A stretch of DNA of 64,000 bases, taken from contig NZ_JAPMLT010000001.1 of NCBI RefSeq assembly GCF_026410385.1, positions 310,001 through 374,000 on the forward strand. The letters are read 5' to 3'. The notes under the pieces were generated by a model that saw only the letters and a program-made list of their open reading frames with translations, had not been told where the DNA came from and made no database searches. The stretch comes from Tumebacillus lacus. GTDB taxonomy: Bacteria > Bacillota > Bacilli > Tumebacillales > Tumebacillaceae. This document shows, piece after piece, positions 16,210 to 25,860 of this stretch (the stretch's first letter is position 1; each line of letters starts with the position of its first letter). Both the position numbers and the translations under genes were made by a program.

Positions 16210-17064
16210 ATGAGTACGAACAAGGCCACCACGGTCAAACTGCTGGATATGAAACGGGAAAAACGCAACATCGTCATGTTGACGGCCTATGACTACCCGA
16301 CCGCCCGTGTGGCGGAAGAAGGCGGCGTGGACATGATCCTCGTCGGCGATTCGCTCGGCATGGTCGTGCTCGGCTATGACTCGACCTTGCCGGTGACGGT
16401 CGATGACATGATCCACCACACGAAAGCGGTTACACGCGGCGCGAAGGAGACGATGATCGTCACTGATCTGCCGTTCCTCTCGTACCACATCTCCACGCCG
16501 GAAGCGGTGCGCAACGCGGGCCGTTTGATCCAAGAAGGATTTGCCGACGCGGTCAAGCTCGAAGGGGGCCGCGAAGTGATCGAGCAGGTGCGCGCCATCG
16601 TCCGGGCAGGCATCCCGGTGGTCGGGCACCTCGGCTTGCAGCCGCAGATGGTCAACCAACTGGGCGGCTACAAAGTGCAAGGCAAGGACTTCGCCGGAGC
16701 GCAGCGCATCCTCGAAGATGCAAAACTGCTGGAAGAGGCCGGTTGCTTTGCTCTGGTGCTGGAGTGCGTGCCGACGAAACTGGCGCAGTTGATCTCCGAA
16801 TCGCTGTCGATCCCGACGATCGGCATCGGGGCGGGGGACGGGTGTGACGGGCAAGTGTTGGTGATCCATGACATGCTCGGCATCACCGACCGCTATCTGC
16901 CGAAGTTTGCCAAAAAATACGCAGAGTTGAACGTGGCGATGACAGACAGCGTCCGCGCGTATGCGGGCGAGGTGCGGGACGGCGTGTTCCCGGGTCCTGA
17001 GCACGGGTTCAAGATGTCGGACGAGGTCTTGCAAAAAGTAAAAGAGGAGAACGGCCTGGCATGA
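16210..17064 (+). CDS. panB: 3-methyl-2-oxobutanoate hydroxymethyltransferase
   Basis: A protein of 284 residues with the KPHMT core: MLTAYDYPTARVAEEGGVD, LVGDSLGMVVLGYDST with the metal-binding Asp, KLEGG, GIPVVGHLGLQPQ and the catalytic Glu region ALVLECVP. It adds a hydroxymethyl group from methylene-tetrahydrofolate to 2-oxoisovalerate, the first step of pantothenate synthesis. The ATG at 16210 is chosen because AAGGAGG lies seven bases before it; an in-frame ATG at 16159 lacks a site. The stop overlaps panC by 4 bases. Confidence 0.97.
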   Translation: MSTNKATTVKLLDMKREKRNIVMLTAYDYPTARVAEEGGVDMILVGDSLGMVVLGYDSTLPVTVDDMIHHTKAVTRGAKETMIVTDLPFLSYHISTPEAVRNAGRLIQEGFADAVKLEGGREVIEQVRAIVRAGIPVVGHLGLQPQMVNQLGGYKVQGKDFAGAQRILEDAKLLEEAGCFALVLECVPTKLAQLISESLSIPTIGIGAGDGCDGQVLVIHDMLGITDRYLPKFAKKYAELNVAMTDSVRAYAGEVRDGVFPGPEHGFKMSDEVLQKVKEENGLA

Positions 17065-17918
17065 TGATCGTTCATACTATACAAGAAGTGCGCGCATACG
17101 TCCGGGAGCAACGGCTCGCGGGCAAAACGGTCGGGTACGTCCCGACGATGGGATATCTGCATCAAGGGCATTTGTCGCTGATCGAAGCGGCGAAGGAGCA
17201 GTGCGACGTCGCGGTGATGAGCATTTTTGTCAATCCGTTGCAGTTTGGCCCGAATGAAGACTTTGACCGCTATCCCCGCGATCTGGAGCGGGATGCGGCG
17301 TTGGCAGCTCAGGCGGGGATCGATCTGATCTTTGCCCCGAGCGTCGACGAGATGTATCCGGCCGGCAACGGCAAATCGCTGACCCACGTCGATGTGGAGC
17401 AAGTGACGACCGGGCTGTGCGGCGCGTCGCGTCCGGGGCATTTCCAAGGCGTGTCGACGGTGGTGACTAAATTGTTCAACATCGTGCTCCCGGACCGGGC
17501 CTTTTTCGGCATGAAAGACGCGCAGCAGGTGGCGGTGATCCAGCAGATGGTGTATGATCTCAATCTGCCGGTGGAGATCGTGCCCTGCCCGACCGTTCGC
17601 GAGGCGGACGGACTCGCGATGAGTTCGCGAAACGTGTTTCTCACCGACGAGGAGCGCGCTCAAGCGCTGGTGCTGTCCCGTTCCTTGAAAACAGCTCGCG
17701 AGTTGGTGGCGAGCGGAGAGCGCGATGTGGCGTCGATTGTGGCGGCCGTGCGCGAAGAGATCTCCGGGCAGCCGTTGGCGCAGATCGACTACGTGGAGCT
17801 GGTGCAGTTCCGCGGCTTGGCTCCGATACAAAAGATCGAAGAACCGGCGCTGTTGGCGCTGGCGGTGCGATTTGGCAAAACGCGCCTGATTGACAACACC
17901 GTTTTGACCACACATTAA
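17061..17918 (+). CDS. panC: pantoate-beta-alanine ligase
   Basis: A protein of 285 residues with the ATP-binding HIGH-like motif [15 protein letters not shown], the [15 protein letters not shown] pantoate site, FFGMKDAQQ and the KMS-like MSSRN stretch. It condenses pantoate with beta-alanine, using ATP. Its ATG overlaps the panB stop codon (ATGA), so the two genes are translationally coupled, and panD follows 35 bases later. Length is as usual for the family. Confidence 0.97.
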   Translation: MMIVHTIQEVRAYVREQRLAGKTVGYVPTMGYLHQGHLSLIEAAKEQCDVAVMSIFVNPLQFGPNEDFDRYPRDLERDAALAAQAGIDLIFAPSVDEMYPAGNGKSLTHVDVEQVTTGLCGASRPGHFQGVSTVVTKLFNIVLPDRAFFGMKDAQQVAVIQQMVYDLNLPVEIVPCPTVREADGLAMSSRNVFLTDEERAQALVLSRSLKTARELVASGERDVASIVAAVREEISGQPLAQIDYVELVQFRGLAPIQKIEEPALLALAVRFGKTRLIDNTVLTTH

Positions 17919-17953
17919 AGAGACAGACCTGTCACCAAAGGAGTTCATACACT

Positions 17954-18334
17954 ATGTTCCGTACGATGATGAAAGCAAAAATTCACCGGGCGACCGTCAC
18001 GGAAGCCAACCTCAACTACGTGGGCAGCATCACGATCGACCAAGACATCCTCGACGCCGTCGACATCTTGGAAAACGAGAAGGTGCAGATCGTCAACAAC
18101 AACAACGGCGCCCGTCTGGAGACCTACGTGATCTCCGGTCGCCGTGGGAGCGGTGTGATCTGTCTGAACGGGGCGGCGGCCCGCTTGGTTCAGCCGGGCG
18201 ACACGGTGATCATCATCTCTTACGCCTCGATGAGCGACGAGGAAGCGCGCCGTCACCAACCGACCGTCGCGCTGATGGACAAAGACAACAAGATCGCCGA
18301 TCTGATCAAGGAAAAGCAAGGCGTCATCGCCTGA
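17954..18334 (+). CDS. panD: aspartate 1-decarboxylase proenzyme
   Basis: A protein of 126 residues with the self-cleavage site Gly24-Ser25 in NYVGSITID, which generates the pyruvoyl cofactor. Lys9, Tyr22 and the [12 protein letters not shown] loop are conserved. It makes beta-alanine for panC, so the three pan genes cover pantothenate synthesis apart from ketopantoate reduction. AAAGGAG lies ten bases before the ATG. Confidence 0.97.
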   Translation: MFRTMMKAKIHRATVTEANLNYVGSITIDQDILDAVDILENEKVQIVNNNNGARLETYVISGRRGSGVICLNGAAARLVQPGDTVIIISYASMSDEEARRHQPTVALMDKDNKIADLIKEKQGVIA

Positions 18335-18429
18335 TCCACTTCGATCCAGTTCTGCAAAAACAGGGATAAAAGAGACCCTCGGGAACCAAACTAGTCACTA
18401 AGACATTTTGGGGAACGGGGGTTTTTGTC

Positions 18430-20013
18430 ATGTTTGAAAAACCGTTTGATCTGCTCAACAAGGCGGTCGACCGGATCGAGACGCAACTGACGGAGGCGGA
18501 CACCGACCAGCGGCACATTCTCGGCGAAGAGTTGATCGCACTGCGCAACGCCTGCGACAAATTTGTCGAGCAATGGCTGTCGTTTGAGGAGCGGGTCACG
18601 GAGCTTGGCGAGCGTTATCAGCTCGACCTCGACGGCTCGCTGCCGACGCCGGAGTTGCAGGATCTGCAGAACAAGCTGGCGGCGTTGCAGAGCCTGAACA
18701 TTTTCCCGCAGGAGCCGAAAGCGAAGAAAGCGGTCAAACCGGCGGAGACCGATTCGCAGGAGGCGGCGAAAGGCGCACCCACGGGCAAAAGCAAAGGCAA
18801 AAACCCGCCGGGCGTGTTTACCTGGCAGGTCGGCGACGGGATGACGATGCGCCCGAGCGACGAGCACATGGTGCGGTCGTTCCGGCGGGCGATCGGCTAC
18901 TTCGACCTGCTGATGTATCCGGAGGCGATCAACGAGTTTAAACGGGTGGTGGAGATCGACGGCGAGTTCCTGATCGCGCGTCTGTATCTGGCGTTCGGCT
19001 ATCTGGCGCAGGGAAATCTGGAAGAGGCCGACCATCAGTTGAACATGATCCAAGCGGATGAAGAGGATGAATTTTTGCAGGCGACGGTGCACGCCACCTA
19101 CGGGCACATCTACGCGGAGCAGGAAAAATATGAACAGGCGCTCGTCGATTTTGAAGCGGCGGCGCAGTTGGTGCCCAATTTTAAAGATGTCAACTACAAC
19201 ATCGCCTGCTGCCATTTCAACCTCGGCAATCTGCGCGAGGCGCTGACTCATTTTCAGCGGGCGTTGGTGCTCGATCACGAAGACTGGGAGTCACACCGTC
19301 TCTGCGGCCTGATCTGGGAGCAGCTCGGTCACCGCGAGCGGGCCTACCGCCATCTGGCGCGCTCGTACGACGTGAACGGGGCCCATGAGCAGGTGCTGCT
19401 CGACTTTGCCCGGCTGTCGGAACTGATGGGCGAGAAAGATCAGGCGCGGGCGCTGTATAAGAAGGCGTTGCGCTACTATCCGGGCTCGGGTCCGGCGTAC
19501 GGGGGCCTTGGCTGGCTGGCGATGCGGGACGGCGATGTGGACGGAGCGTATGCGTTGTTTAAAAAGCAGGTGTCGTGCGACCCGACAAATCGACAAGGGA
19601 CGTTTAACATCGGCTGGGCGGCGTATCAGTCCAAGCAATACCAGACGGCGGAGTCGTGTTTCAACAAACTGCTGACCAAAAACAAGCGCGACGCGCACGC
19701 GCTGGCAGGACTCGCCCGCACGTGGAGTCAGATGGGCAAGCGGGAGGCGGCCAAGGAGCAACTGTTGCAACTGGTGGCGATGGAAGGCAACGCGGAGAAA
19801 AAGCTCGGCCTGTATCATCTCGGGCGGCTGGCTTTGGAGGAGGAGACCTACACGCAGGCGTTGCGCTATTTCAACGCGGCGTTGGTGTACGACCGCGACT
19901 GTCTGGAATCGCTGTTCTACAAAGGGATCGCGCATTACGCGCTCGGCGAGCGGGAGCGGGCGCAGCAGTGCTTTGAACGGTGCAAAGTGGTGCGTGCGGA
20001 GATGACGGTGTAG
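18430..20013 (+). CDS. tetratricopeptide-repeat protein
   Basis: A protein of 527 residues. The first 130 are charged and helical with a low-complexity Lys/Ala linker; from about residue 145 the sequence is a series of TPR units (for example YPEAINEFKRVVEIDGEFLI, YEQALVDFEAAAQLVPNFKD, LREALTHFQRALVLDHEDWE, YTQALRYFNAALVYDRDCLE). There is no signal peptide. TPR arrays mediate protein contacts, so a scaffold or regulator role is likely but no partner is indicated. It lies between panD and dinG; the ribosome binding site is G-rich rather than a clear AGGAGG. Confidence 0.85.
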   Translation: MFEKPFDLLNKAVDRIETQLTEADTDQRHILGEELIALRNACDKFVEQWLSFEERVTELGERYQLDLDGSLPTPELQDLQNKLAALQSLNIFPQEPKAKKAVKPAETDSQEAAKGAPTGKSKGKNPPGVFTWQVGDGMTMRPSDEHMVRSFRRAIGYFDLLMYPEAINEFKRVVEIDGEFLIARLYLAFGYLAQGNLEEADHQLNMIQADEEDEFLQATVHATYGHIYAEQEKYEQALVDFEAAAQLVPNFKDVNYNIACCHFNLGNLREALTHFQRALVLDHEDWESHRLCGLIWEQLGHRERAYRHLARSYDVNGAHEQVLLDFARLSELMGEKDQARALYKKALRYYPGSGPAYGGLGWLAMRDGDVDGAYALFKKQVSCDPTNRQGTFNIGWAAYQSKQYQTAESCFNKLLTKNKRDAHALAGLARTWSQMGKREAAKEQLLQLVAMEGNAEKKLGLYHLGRLALEEETYTQALRYFNAALVYDRDCLESLFYKGIAHYALGERERAQQCFERCKVVRAEMTV

Positions 20014-20047
20014 GGCGAGAGGCAGCAAAAAGAAAAAGAATAAGAGG

Positions 20048-20079
20048 AAGACCCGTCTCGGAAAGGGACGGGTCTTTCT
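20048..20079 (+). terminator. terminator after the TPR gene
   Basis: A 10-bp stem AAGACCCGTC/GACGGGTCTT with a 9-base loop and a short T-rich tail. Confidence 0.85.
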
Positions 20080-20212
20080 CGTTTATGAATTCTTCCCATG
20101 ATCATGAATCAGGAAAAACTTTCGCAAAAGGTGAAACCTTTTCCATGTCTCACGCATCGTACTGTGTAGTGAAATAAATTCAGAACGCTAGATCACAAGG
20201 AGGCATTTTTCA

Positions 20213-21175
20213 ATGAAAAAAGCTACGGCTCTGCTCTTCGCCGCTGCCCTGCTCGCAGGCTCGACGGCATCTGTAAGCGCATCGACTGACCATGTGAAAC
20301 CGGTAAACGGCGACTATGATGTTCATATCCAGGATGTGAAAGAAGAAGGTCACGTCCACGAAGGCCATGCAAAAGTCAACCTGTCCAACACCGTGACGCT
20401 GGGGTACAACGATCTGGCGGATCATTACGCCAAAGATTCGGTGCACCGTCTGGTGAAGATGGGCTTCATGGCCAACAAATCGGAAGCCTACAAACCGTCC
20501 GAAAAGATGAAGCGCTCTGAAGCAAAAGCGCTGATCGAAAAGGTGCTCGGCAAGTCGATCAACGACGCAAACAAATCGAATGACGAGTATGTCCGCCGTG
20601 CCGAAGTGGCGGAGTGGATCGCGCAAGTGATGCCGCCGTCCAACACCGGCATCGCAGGCGGGATCAACTTGAACCCGTTCACCGACTTGACCGCCGCTAC
20701 CGAGTCGCAACAAAAGGCAGCGGAACTGATGTACAAACTCGGCTTCATGGTCGGCGACGGCCAAGGCCACTTCTCCCCGGATCATGGCCTGATGAAAGGC
20801 GATGCGGCGATCCTCGCGGAAAACATTCTCGCTCGCTCTTTGCAATCGGCGAAAAAGGTCGAGTTTGAACGGGTGACCGGCGATCTGCCGGAGACGGTCT
20901 ACACGGTCGTACAGGAGAACAAGACGGTCACCGGCACGTTCCGCGTGGTCGAAGGCGACTACACCTACGTGATCATCACCGGCGGCGAAGTGCCGGATGC
21001 AAGCTTCAGCGTTGAGATCGAGAGCCTCGATGAAACGGACGCAGGCGTGTTCGTCAAAGCCAACCTGAAAGAGGACGCAGGCGATGCGCATGCGCAGGTC
21101 GTGTCCTTCCCGTATCAAGTTTTGAAGATCAAGGAAAACAAAAAAGCGGTCTATCTGCTCGACAGCAACGAGTAA
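20213..21175 (+). CDS. secreted SLH-domain protein with PrcB-like C-terminus
   Basis: A protein of 320 residues with a cleavable signal peptide (ATALLFAAALLAGSTASVSA, cut near residue 24). Two to three S-layer-homology units follow (LADHYAKDSVHRLVKMGFM, and FTDLTAATESQQKAAELMYKLGFMVGDGQGHFSPD), which usually bind pyruvylated wall polymers. The C-terminal 100 residues (YVIITGGEVPDASFSVEIES through AQVVSFPYQVLKIK) look like the PrcB/protease-complex domain. It is probably a wall-bound surface protein. AAGGAGG precedes the ATG, and the gene stands alone between two terminators. Confidence 0.8.
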   Translation: MKKATALLFAAALLAGSTASVSASTDHVKPVNGDYDVHIQDVKEEGHVHEGHAKVNLSNTVTLGYNDLADHYAKDSVHRLVKMGFMANKSEAYKPSEKMKRSEAKALIEKVLGKSINDANKSNDEYVRRAEVAEWIAQVMPPSNTGIAGGINLNPFTDLTAATESQQKAAELMYKLGFMVGDGQGHFSPDHGLMKGDAAILAENILARSLQSAKKVEFERVTGDLPETVYTVVQENKTVTGTFRVVEGDYTYVIITGGEVPDASFSVEIESLDETDAGVFVKANLKEDAGDAHAQVVSFPYQVLKIKENKKAVYLLDSNE

Positions 21176-21190
21176 GATAGGGTATAAAGA

Positions 21191-21226
21191 AAGACGACCG
21201 TCCTTTTTTCGGGCGGTCGTCTTTTC
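21191..21226 (+). terminator. terminator after the SLH gene
   Basis: A 10-bp stem AAGACGACCG/CGGTCGTCTT with a 13-base loop and T-rich tail, just before dinG. Confidence 0.9.
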
Positions 21227-21278
21227 TCTATTTTGCGACGTGATTTCCTAAAGAACAGAAACAGGAGTTGACCCTAGG

Positions 21279-24167
21279 GTGTCCGAGACATACGTGGTCT
21301 TCGATTTGGAAACCACCGGCCTGCAGCCGACGACCGATCGGATCATCGAGATAGGCGCAGTGCGGGTGGAGAACGGTCAGATCACCGATACGTTCCAGTC
21401 CTTGATCGACCCGGGAGTTCCGCTCCCGCCTTTGATAAAAGATTTGACCGGGCTGACCGATGAACAATTGAAGGAAGCCCCGGTGATCGATGACGTGATC
21501 GGTGAGTTTTTGCGCTTTATCGGCGACAGTGTGCTGGTGGCGCACAATGCGGAGTTTGATCTGCGCTTTTTAAATGAAGCGCTCGAAGAAGGCGGCTATC
21601 TCGCGTTCGCAGGCGAAGTGATCGACACGCTGAGCCTCGCGCAGATCCTGTGGCCGCGGCAGGCGAGCTATGCGTTGGAGGCGTTGACCCGCCATCACGG
21701 GATCGTGCATGACAGCGCTCATCGGGCGATGCACGATGCCACGGCGACGGCAGAGGTGCTGAAGCTGTTGCTGGCCAAGGCGGAGGAGATGCCGTTTTTG
21801 ATCCTGCAGCAGATCCATGCCTTGACCGAGTACGGCGACTGGCCGCTGCGCCACTTCTTCCGCCGGTTGGCTGAGGGCAGCACCAAGCTGATGCAACTCG
21901 ACGAGCCGGAGGGCTGTGTGACGATCGACCGGCTGATGCACCGCCCGGTGCCGGTCACGATCAAAGAAAATGAGACGGGCGGCACCCTCGACGGATTTGA
22001 GATCGAGGAGGTCGCCGGTGTGCTGGCGAAGGGCGGGCCGATGTCCGATCTGATGAGCGGCTATGAGGAGCGTCCGGAACAAATGCAGATGCTGCGCGCG
22101 GTGGCGGAGGCGTTCGACGAGGGCAAGCATCTGATCGTCGAGGCGGGTACCGGCACCGGCAAGTCGCTGGCTTACCTGATCCCGGCTGTCTACTACGCCA
22201 AGGCGAAGGGGCAGCGGGTGGTGGTGGCGACGCACACGATCAACCTGCAGGAGCAACTGCGGGAACGGGACATTCCGCTGCTGGAACAAGTGATGCCGTT
22301 CCCGTTTGACATCTCGGTGTTCAAAGGCCGGGCGAACTATCTGTGCATGCGCAAAGTGGCGACGCAGATCAACCACCAAGGGTGGATCGCCGACAACCAC
22401 GAGATCACCTTTTTCGTGCGGATGCTGACGTGGCTCTTGGAGACGGACGGCGGCGACCGTGAAGAACTGACGCTGGCGGGGCCGCAGGGCGACCATTGGG
22501 GCAAGGTGGCGTCCGGGGCGGACTCGTGCATCAACAAGGCGTGCCCGTGGTTCCGCAACTGCTACTACCACCGGGCGCGCTCGGGGGCGCAGCATGCTGA
22601 TGTGCTGATCACCAACCACTCGCTGGTGCTGACCGATGTCAAGACGGATCACAACGTCCTGCCGGGCTACGACTATCTGGTGATCGACGAGGCGCATCAC
22701 ATGGAAGACGAAGCGACCAAGCATCTCGGGTCGGAAGTCTCCTACCTCCAGATGTACGGGGCGCTGAACCGCCTGCTGCGCGACAAAAACAAAGGCCTGC
22801 TGTTCCAGTTGCTCCAAGCGGTGGACGGGCTTCAGGGCGACGAGGCGACCGCTTACGGCGATCTGCGCGACGTGCTGGAGCGGCTGATGGAGCAGATCGG
22901 CGAGGTGCGGGAGAGCAACGAGGACGTATTTCGCCAGTTGCACGACTTTATCCTCAAACATGCGACCGGCATGGACAGCGGCCGCGTGACGATGCGGCTG
23001 AAACCGGACGCGATGGAGAACGAAAAGATGGCCGAGGCGTGGACTGGAGTCGCATCCGCCTGTGAAAACCTTCAGTCGGAAGTGCAGACGATGCGCAAAT
23101 TGGCCGGGAAGATGGAAGAGTACGCGGAAGAATTGATGCGAGATGAGATCTACGCAGGTCTCATCACCGACATCAACGGGCAGGTCAAAGAGATCGACCA
23201 AGGCTGGATGGATCTGGCCTCGTTTATGCGCTCGGTCGGCAGTGAGACGTCGGTGCTGTGGCTGGAAGCGGACGAACGGGCGTCGCGACCCATCGTGTTC
23301 CTCTACTCGGCGCCAATCGACGTCGGCCCGCTTCTGCACACGCATCTGTTCTCGAAAAAGGAGAGCGTGGTGCTGGCGTCGGCGACGCTGACGATCAATC
23401 AAGACTTCAAGTACGCGATTCATCAACTGGGGCTGTACGAGTCGCAGGAGATGGGGCGTCTGTTGTCCCTGCAGGTCGACTCGCCGTTCCACTATAAAAA
23501 TCAAGCGTTGCTCTGCGTACCGACCGACTCGCTGCCGGTCAAAGGCGTGCCGGAGGATCAGTTTACGACGTCGTTCGCCGAGTCGCTGACCAACCTCGCC
23601 CGCGTCTCGCAAGGGCGGATGCTGGTCCTGTTCACGTCGCACCGGATGTTGCGCGAGACGTACCACAAAATCAAGCCGCAGTTGGCCGAGCACGGAATCA
23701 CCGTCCTCGGGCAAGGCGTGGACTCGACCTCGCGCCACCGCCTCGTGACGGAGTTTCAACGTCATGACCGGGCGGTGCTGTTTGGAGCGAGCTCGTTTTG
23801 GGAAGGGGTCGACATTCCGGGCGACGACCTTACGCTGCTCGTGATCGCCCGCCTGCCGTTCTGGCCGCCGAACCAGCCGATCGTCGAAGCGCGGACGGAG
23901 AAGTTGGAAGGGGAGGGGCGCAACGCGTTTATGGAGTACAGCGTCCCGCAAGCGATCATTCGCTTCAAACAGGGCTTTGGCCGCCTGATCCGCACCAAGC
24001 GCGACCGCGGCGCCATCGTCGTATATGATCGCCGGATCACCGAAACGCGCTACGGGCGGCATTTTATTAAGTCATTACCCGATCCGTGGACGTACCAGGG
24101 CACGGAGCGCGAAGTGTTGCGCACCGTCTACAATTGGTTAAAATCGCCGTTGCCGGCAAAAGAGTGA
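21279..24167 (+). CDS. dinG: ATP-dependent helicase DinG with N-terminal DEDDh exonuclease domain
   Basis: A protein of 962 residues. The N-terminal 170 residues form a DnaQ-like 3'-5' exonuclease (FDLETTGL, HNAEFDLRFL, HRAMHDATAT). The XPD-like helicase follows with Walker A EAGTGTGKS (about 288-296), VIDEAHHMED (about 468) and the C-terminal QGFGRLIRTKRDRG. Four Cys are spaced as in Fe-S cluster DinG (one in YLCMRK, then C-x4-C-x5-C in SCINKACPWFRNC), a feature lost in some Firmicutes homologues. It unwinds DNA 5'-3' and should trim 3' ends. The GTG start has AGGAG 11 bases before it. Confidence 0.95.
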   Translation: MSETYVVFDLETTGLQPTTDRIIEIGAVRVENGQITDTFQSLIDPGVPLPPLIKDLTGLTDEQLKEAPVIDDVIGEFLRFIGDSVLVAHNAEFDLRFLNEALEEGGYLAFAGEVIDTLSLAQILWPRQASYALEALTRHHGIVHDSAHRAMHDATATAEVLKLLLAKAEEMPFLILQQIHALTEYGDWPLRHFFRRLAEGSTKLMQLDEPEGCVTIDRLMHRPVPVTIKENETGGTLDGFEIEEVAGVLAKGGPMSDLMSGYEERPEQMQMLRAVAEAFDEGKHLIVEAGTGTGKSLAYLIPAVYYAKAKGQRVVVATHTINLQEQLRERDIPLLEQVMPFPFDISVFKGRANYLCMRKVATQINHQGWIADNHEITFFVRMLTWLLETDGGDREELTLAGPQGDHWGKVASGADSCINKACPWFRNCYYHRARSGAQHADVLITNHSLVLTDVKTDHNVLPGYDYLVIDEAHHMEDEATKHLGSEVSYLQMYGALNRLLRDKNKGLLFQLLQAVDGLQGDEATAYGDLRDVLERLMEQIGEVRESNEDVFRQLHDFILKHATGMDSGRVTMRLKPDAMENEKMAEAWTGVASACENLQSEVQTMRKLAGKMEEYAEELMRDEIYAGLITDINGQVKEIDQGWMDLASFMRSVGSETSVLWLEADERASRPIVFLYSAPIDVGPLLHTHLFSKKESVVLASATLTINQDFKYAIHQLGLYESQEMGRLLSLQVDSPFHYKNQALLCVPTDSLPVKGVPEDQFTTSFAESLTNLARVSQGRMLVLFTSHRMLRETYHKIKPQLAEHGITVLGQGVDSTSRHRLVTEFQRHDRAVLFGASSFWEGVDIPGDDLTLLVIARLPFWPPNQPIVEARTEKLEGEGRNAFMEYSVPQAIIRFKQGFGRLIRTKRDRGAIVVYDRRITETRYGRHFIKSLPDPWTYQGTEREVLRTVYNWLKSPLPAKE

Positions 24168-24200
24168 GGAAAAATCATCGCGATTTTTCCTCTTTTCTTT
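24166..24200 (+). terminator. dinG terminator
   Basis: A perfect 11-bp stem GAGGAAAAATC/GATTTTTCCTC with a 5-base loop; its left arm overlaps the dinG stop codon. Confidence 0.9.
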
Positions 24201-24245
24201 GGAGTGCAACATTTTTCGACATTATTTTCTAAATATTCTCCTACT

Positions 24246-24275
24246 TTGAAAGACGTGTCGAGTTGCATATGTAAT
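24246..24275 (+). promoter_or_regulatory. candidate promoter upstream of sigH
   Basis: TTGAAA at 24246-24251 is followed by TGTAAT at 24270-24275 (spacing 18) or TATGTA (spacing 16). This leaves a leader of about 120 bases before the start codon. Confidence 0.4.
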
Positions 24276-24403
24276 CGTGTCGAAACGGGAGCTAATTCGT
24301 TTATATCGCCTATTTTCGTCGATTGACGGAAGTTAGCGAATGCGAGTAGGATTAGAACTAGAAAAAGACTCGTTTAGATGGGTGCCTCGGGGGGATCGCG
24401 GTA

Positions 24404-25075
24404 ATGGCAGCTACGGTAATCGAACAACAGAACGCAATGATGATGCTCGTCCCGGAAGAAGGGACGGCGGAGGAACTGGTCTTGCGGGCCCAGCAAGGGG
24501 ACGCAGAGGCGGTCGACGACATTCTCCAGCGTTTTCAGCCGGTCGTGCGGATGAAGGCGCGCTCGTATTTTATGGCGGGCGCTGACAACGAAGATTTGAT
24601 TCAGGAAGGCATGATCGGTCTGTACAAGGCGATCCGCGACTATCAGCCGGAGCGCAACATCCCATTCCGCGCGTTTGCGGAGATCTGCGTCACCCGCCAG
24701 TTGATCACGGCGATCAAGACGGCGATGCGTCTCAAGCATCAGCCGCTGAACTATTACCTGTCGCTCAACCGTCCGATCTATGAGGAAGACACCGACCGCA
24801 CCTTGATGGATACGCTGCCGGGTCCTTTGATCGCCGATCCGGAGTACGTGTTTCTCGCTCGCGAACAGTTGAAGGAACTGCGTGAGGAATTGACAGAGTC
24901 TCTGTCCGCTTTTGAACTGCGCGTGTTGCTCTTGTACGTCGATCACAACACGTACAAGGAGATCGCCGATGAGATGGGTACGACGACCAAGGCGGTCGAC
25001 AACGCCTTGTGCCGGGTGAAGCGCAAACTGATGCACCACTACGGCACGAAAGACTTAGAAAAATTATCCTCGTAA
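24404..25075 (+). CDS. sigH: SigH-type sporulation sigma factor
   Basis: A protein of 223 residues with sigma-70 region 2 (ARSYFMAGADNEDLIQEGMI, about 47-66, then KAIRDYQPERNIPFRAFAE) and region 4 (YKEIADEMGTTTKAVDNALC). These strings are close to SigH of Bacillus, which directs early sporulation and competence genes. In Bacillus sigH lies near the ribosomal protein genes, so this may be a paralogue or a relocated copy. The site before the ATG is G-rich but not canonical. Between dinG and rex. Confidence 0.8.
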   Translation: MAATVIEQQNAMMMLVPEEGTAEELVLRAQQGDAEAVDDILQRFQPVVRMKARSYFMAGADNEDLIQEGMIGLYKAIRDYQPERNIPFRAFAEICVTRQLITAIKTAMRLKHQPLNYYLSLNRPIYEEDTDRTLMDTLPGPLIADPEYVFLAREQLKELREELTESLSAFELRVLLLYVDHNTYKEIADEMGTTTKAVDNALCRVKRKLMHHYGTKDLEKLSS

Positions 25076-25155
25076 AAGGCGACGGGACAGGAATTCCAAC
25101 GCTTGCGGCGAAGTAAAATGTTAGGGAGGACTCGTCTCGCAAGGGGAGGGATACT

Positions 25156-25776
25156 TTGAAAACGCCGAAGATCTCGGAAGCTGTCGTCCGGCGGCTGCCG
25201 GTCTATCTCCGCTATCTGCAACACTTGGTCGACATGAACATCCGGACTGTTTCCTCTTATGAACTCGGTCAGAAACTCGACATGAACCCGGCGCAGATTC
25301 GCAAAGACCTCGCGTACTTTGGCGAATTTGGACGCAAAGGGATCGGATATGAAGTGTCCTACCTGATTGAAAAGATCAAGGGAATTCTCAAGCTCGACCG
25401 CAACTTGAACGTCGCGCTGGTCGGAGCCGGACATCTGGGCATCGCCCTGTCCAACTACAACCGCTACACAAAGGAAAAAATGTCGATCGTCGCGATCTTT
25501 GACACCGATCCGGCCAAGATCGGGTTGAGCGTCGGCAACATGCCGATCCGCCACATCGACGAACTGGACCGCGTGGTGAAGGAACTGGACATCCGCATCG
25601 GCATGATCACCGTGCCGGCGACGGCCGCTCAGCAGGTCGCCGACCGTTTGGTGGAAGCGGGCGTATCGGGGATTTTAAACTTTGCTCCCGTCTCGCTGCG
25701 CGTCCCGAGCGAGGTGCATGTCAGAAGTTCCGACGTGACGACCGAACTGCAGGCACTCGCCTACTATATCGACTAA
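25156..25776 (+). CDS. rex: redox-sensing transcriptional repressor Rex
   Basis: A protein of 206 residues. The N-terminal winged helix (VRRLPVYLRYLQHLVDMNIRT and MNPAQIRKDLAYFGEFGRKG) is followed by a Rossmann fold with LVGAGHLGIALSNY that binds NADH/NAD+. Rex represses fermentation and respiration genes when NADH is low and releases DNA when NADH rises. The TTG start is placed behind GGGGAGGG. It stands in its own unit before a terminator. Confidence 0.96.
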   Translation: MKTPKISEAVVRRLPVYLRYLQHLVDMNIRTVSSYELGQKLDMNPAQIRKDLAYFGEFGRKGIGYEVSYLIEKIKGILKLDRNLNVALVGAGHLGIALSNYNRYTKEKMSIVAIFDTDPAKIGLSVGNMPIRHIDELDRVVKELDIRIGMITVPATAAQQVADRLVEAGVSGILNFAPVSLRVPSEVHVRSSDVTTELQALAYYID

Positions 25777-25780
25777 TGAG

Positions 25781-25812
25781 AACCTCTCATGGAAATCATG
25801 AGGGGTTTTTTG
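25781..25812 (+). terminator. rex terminator
   Basis: AACCTCTCATG pairs with CATGAGGGGTT (one T-G pair) around GAAAT, followed by T. Confidence 0.85.
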
Positions 25813-25860
25813 CATGTCGTCGCATACTAACCTCATCACCAAGAGAGGGGCGTGGGCGGT

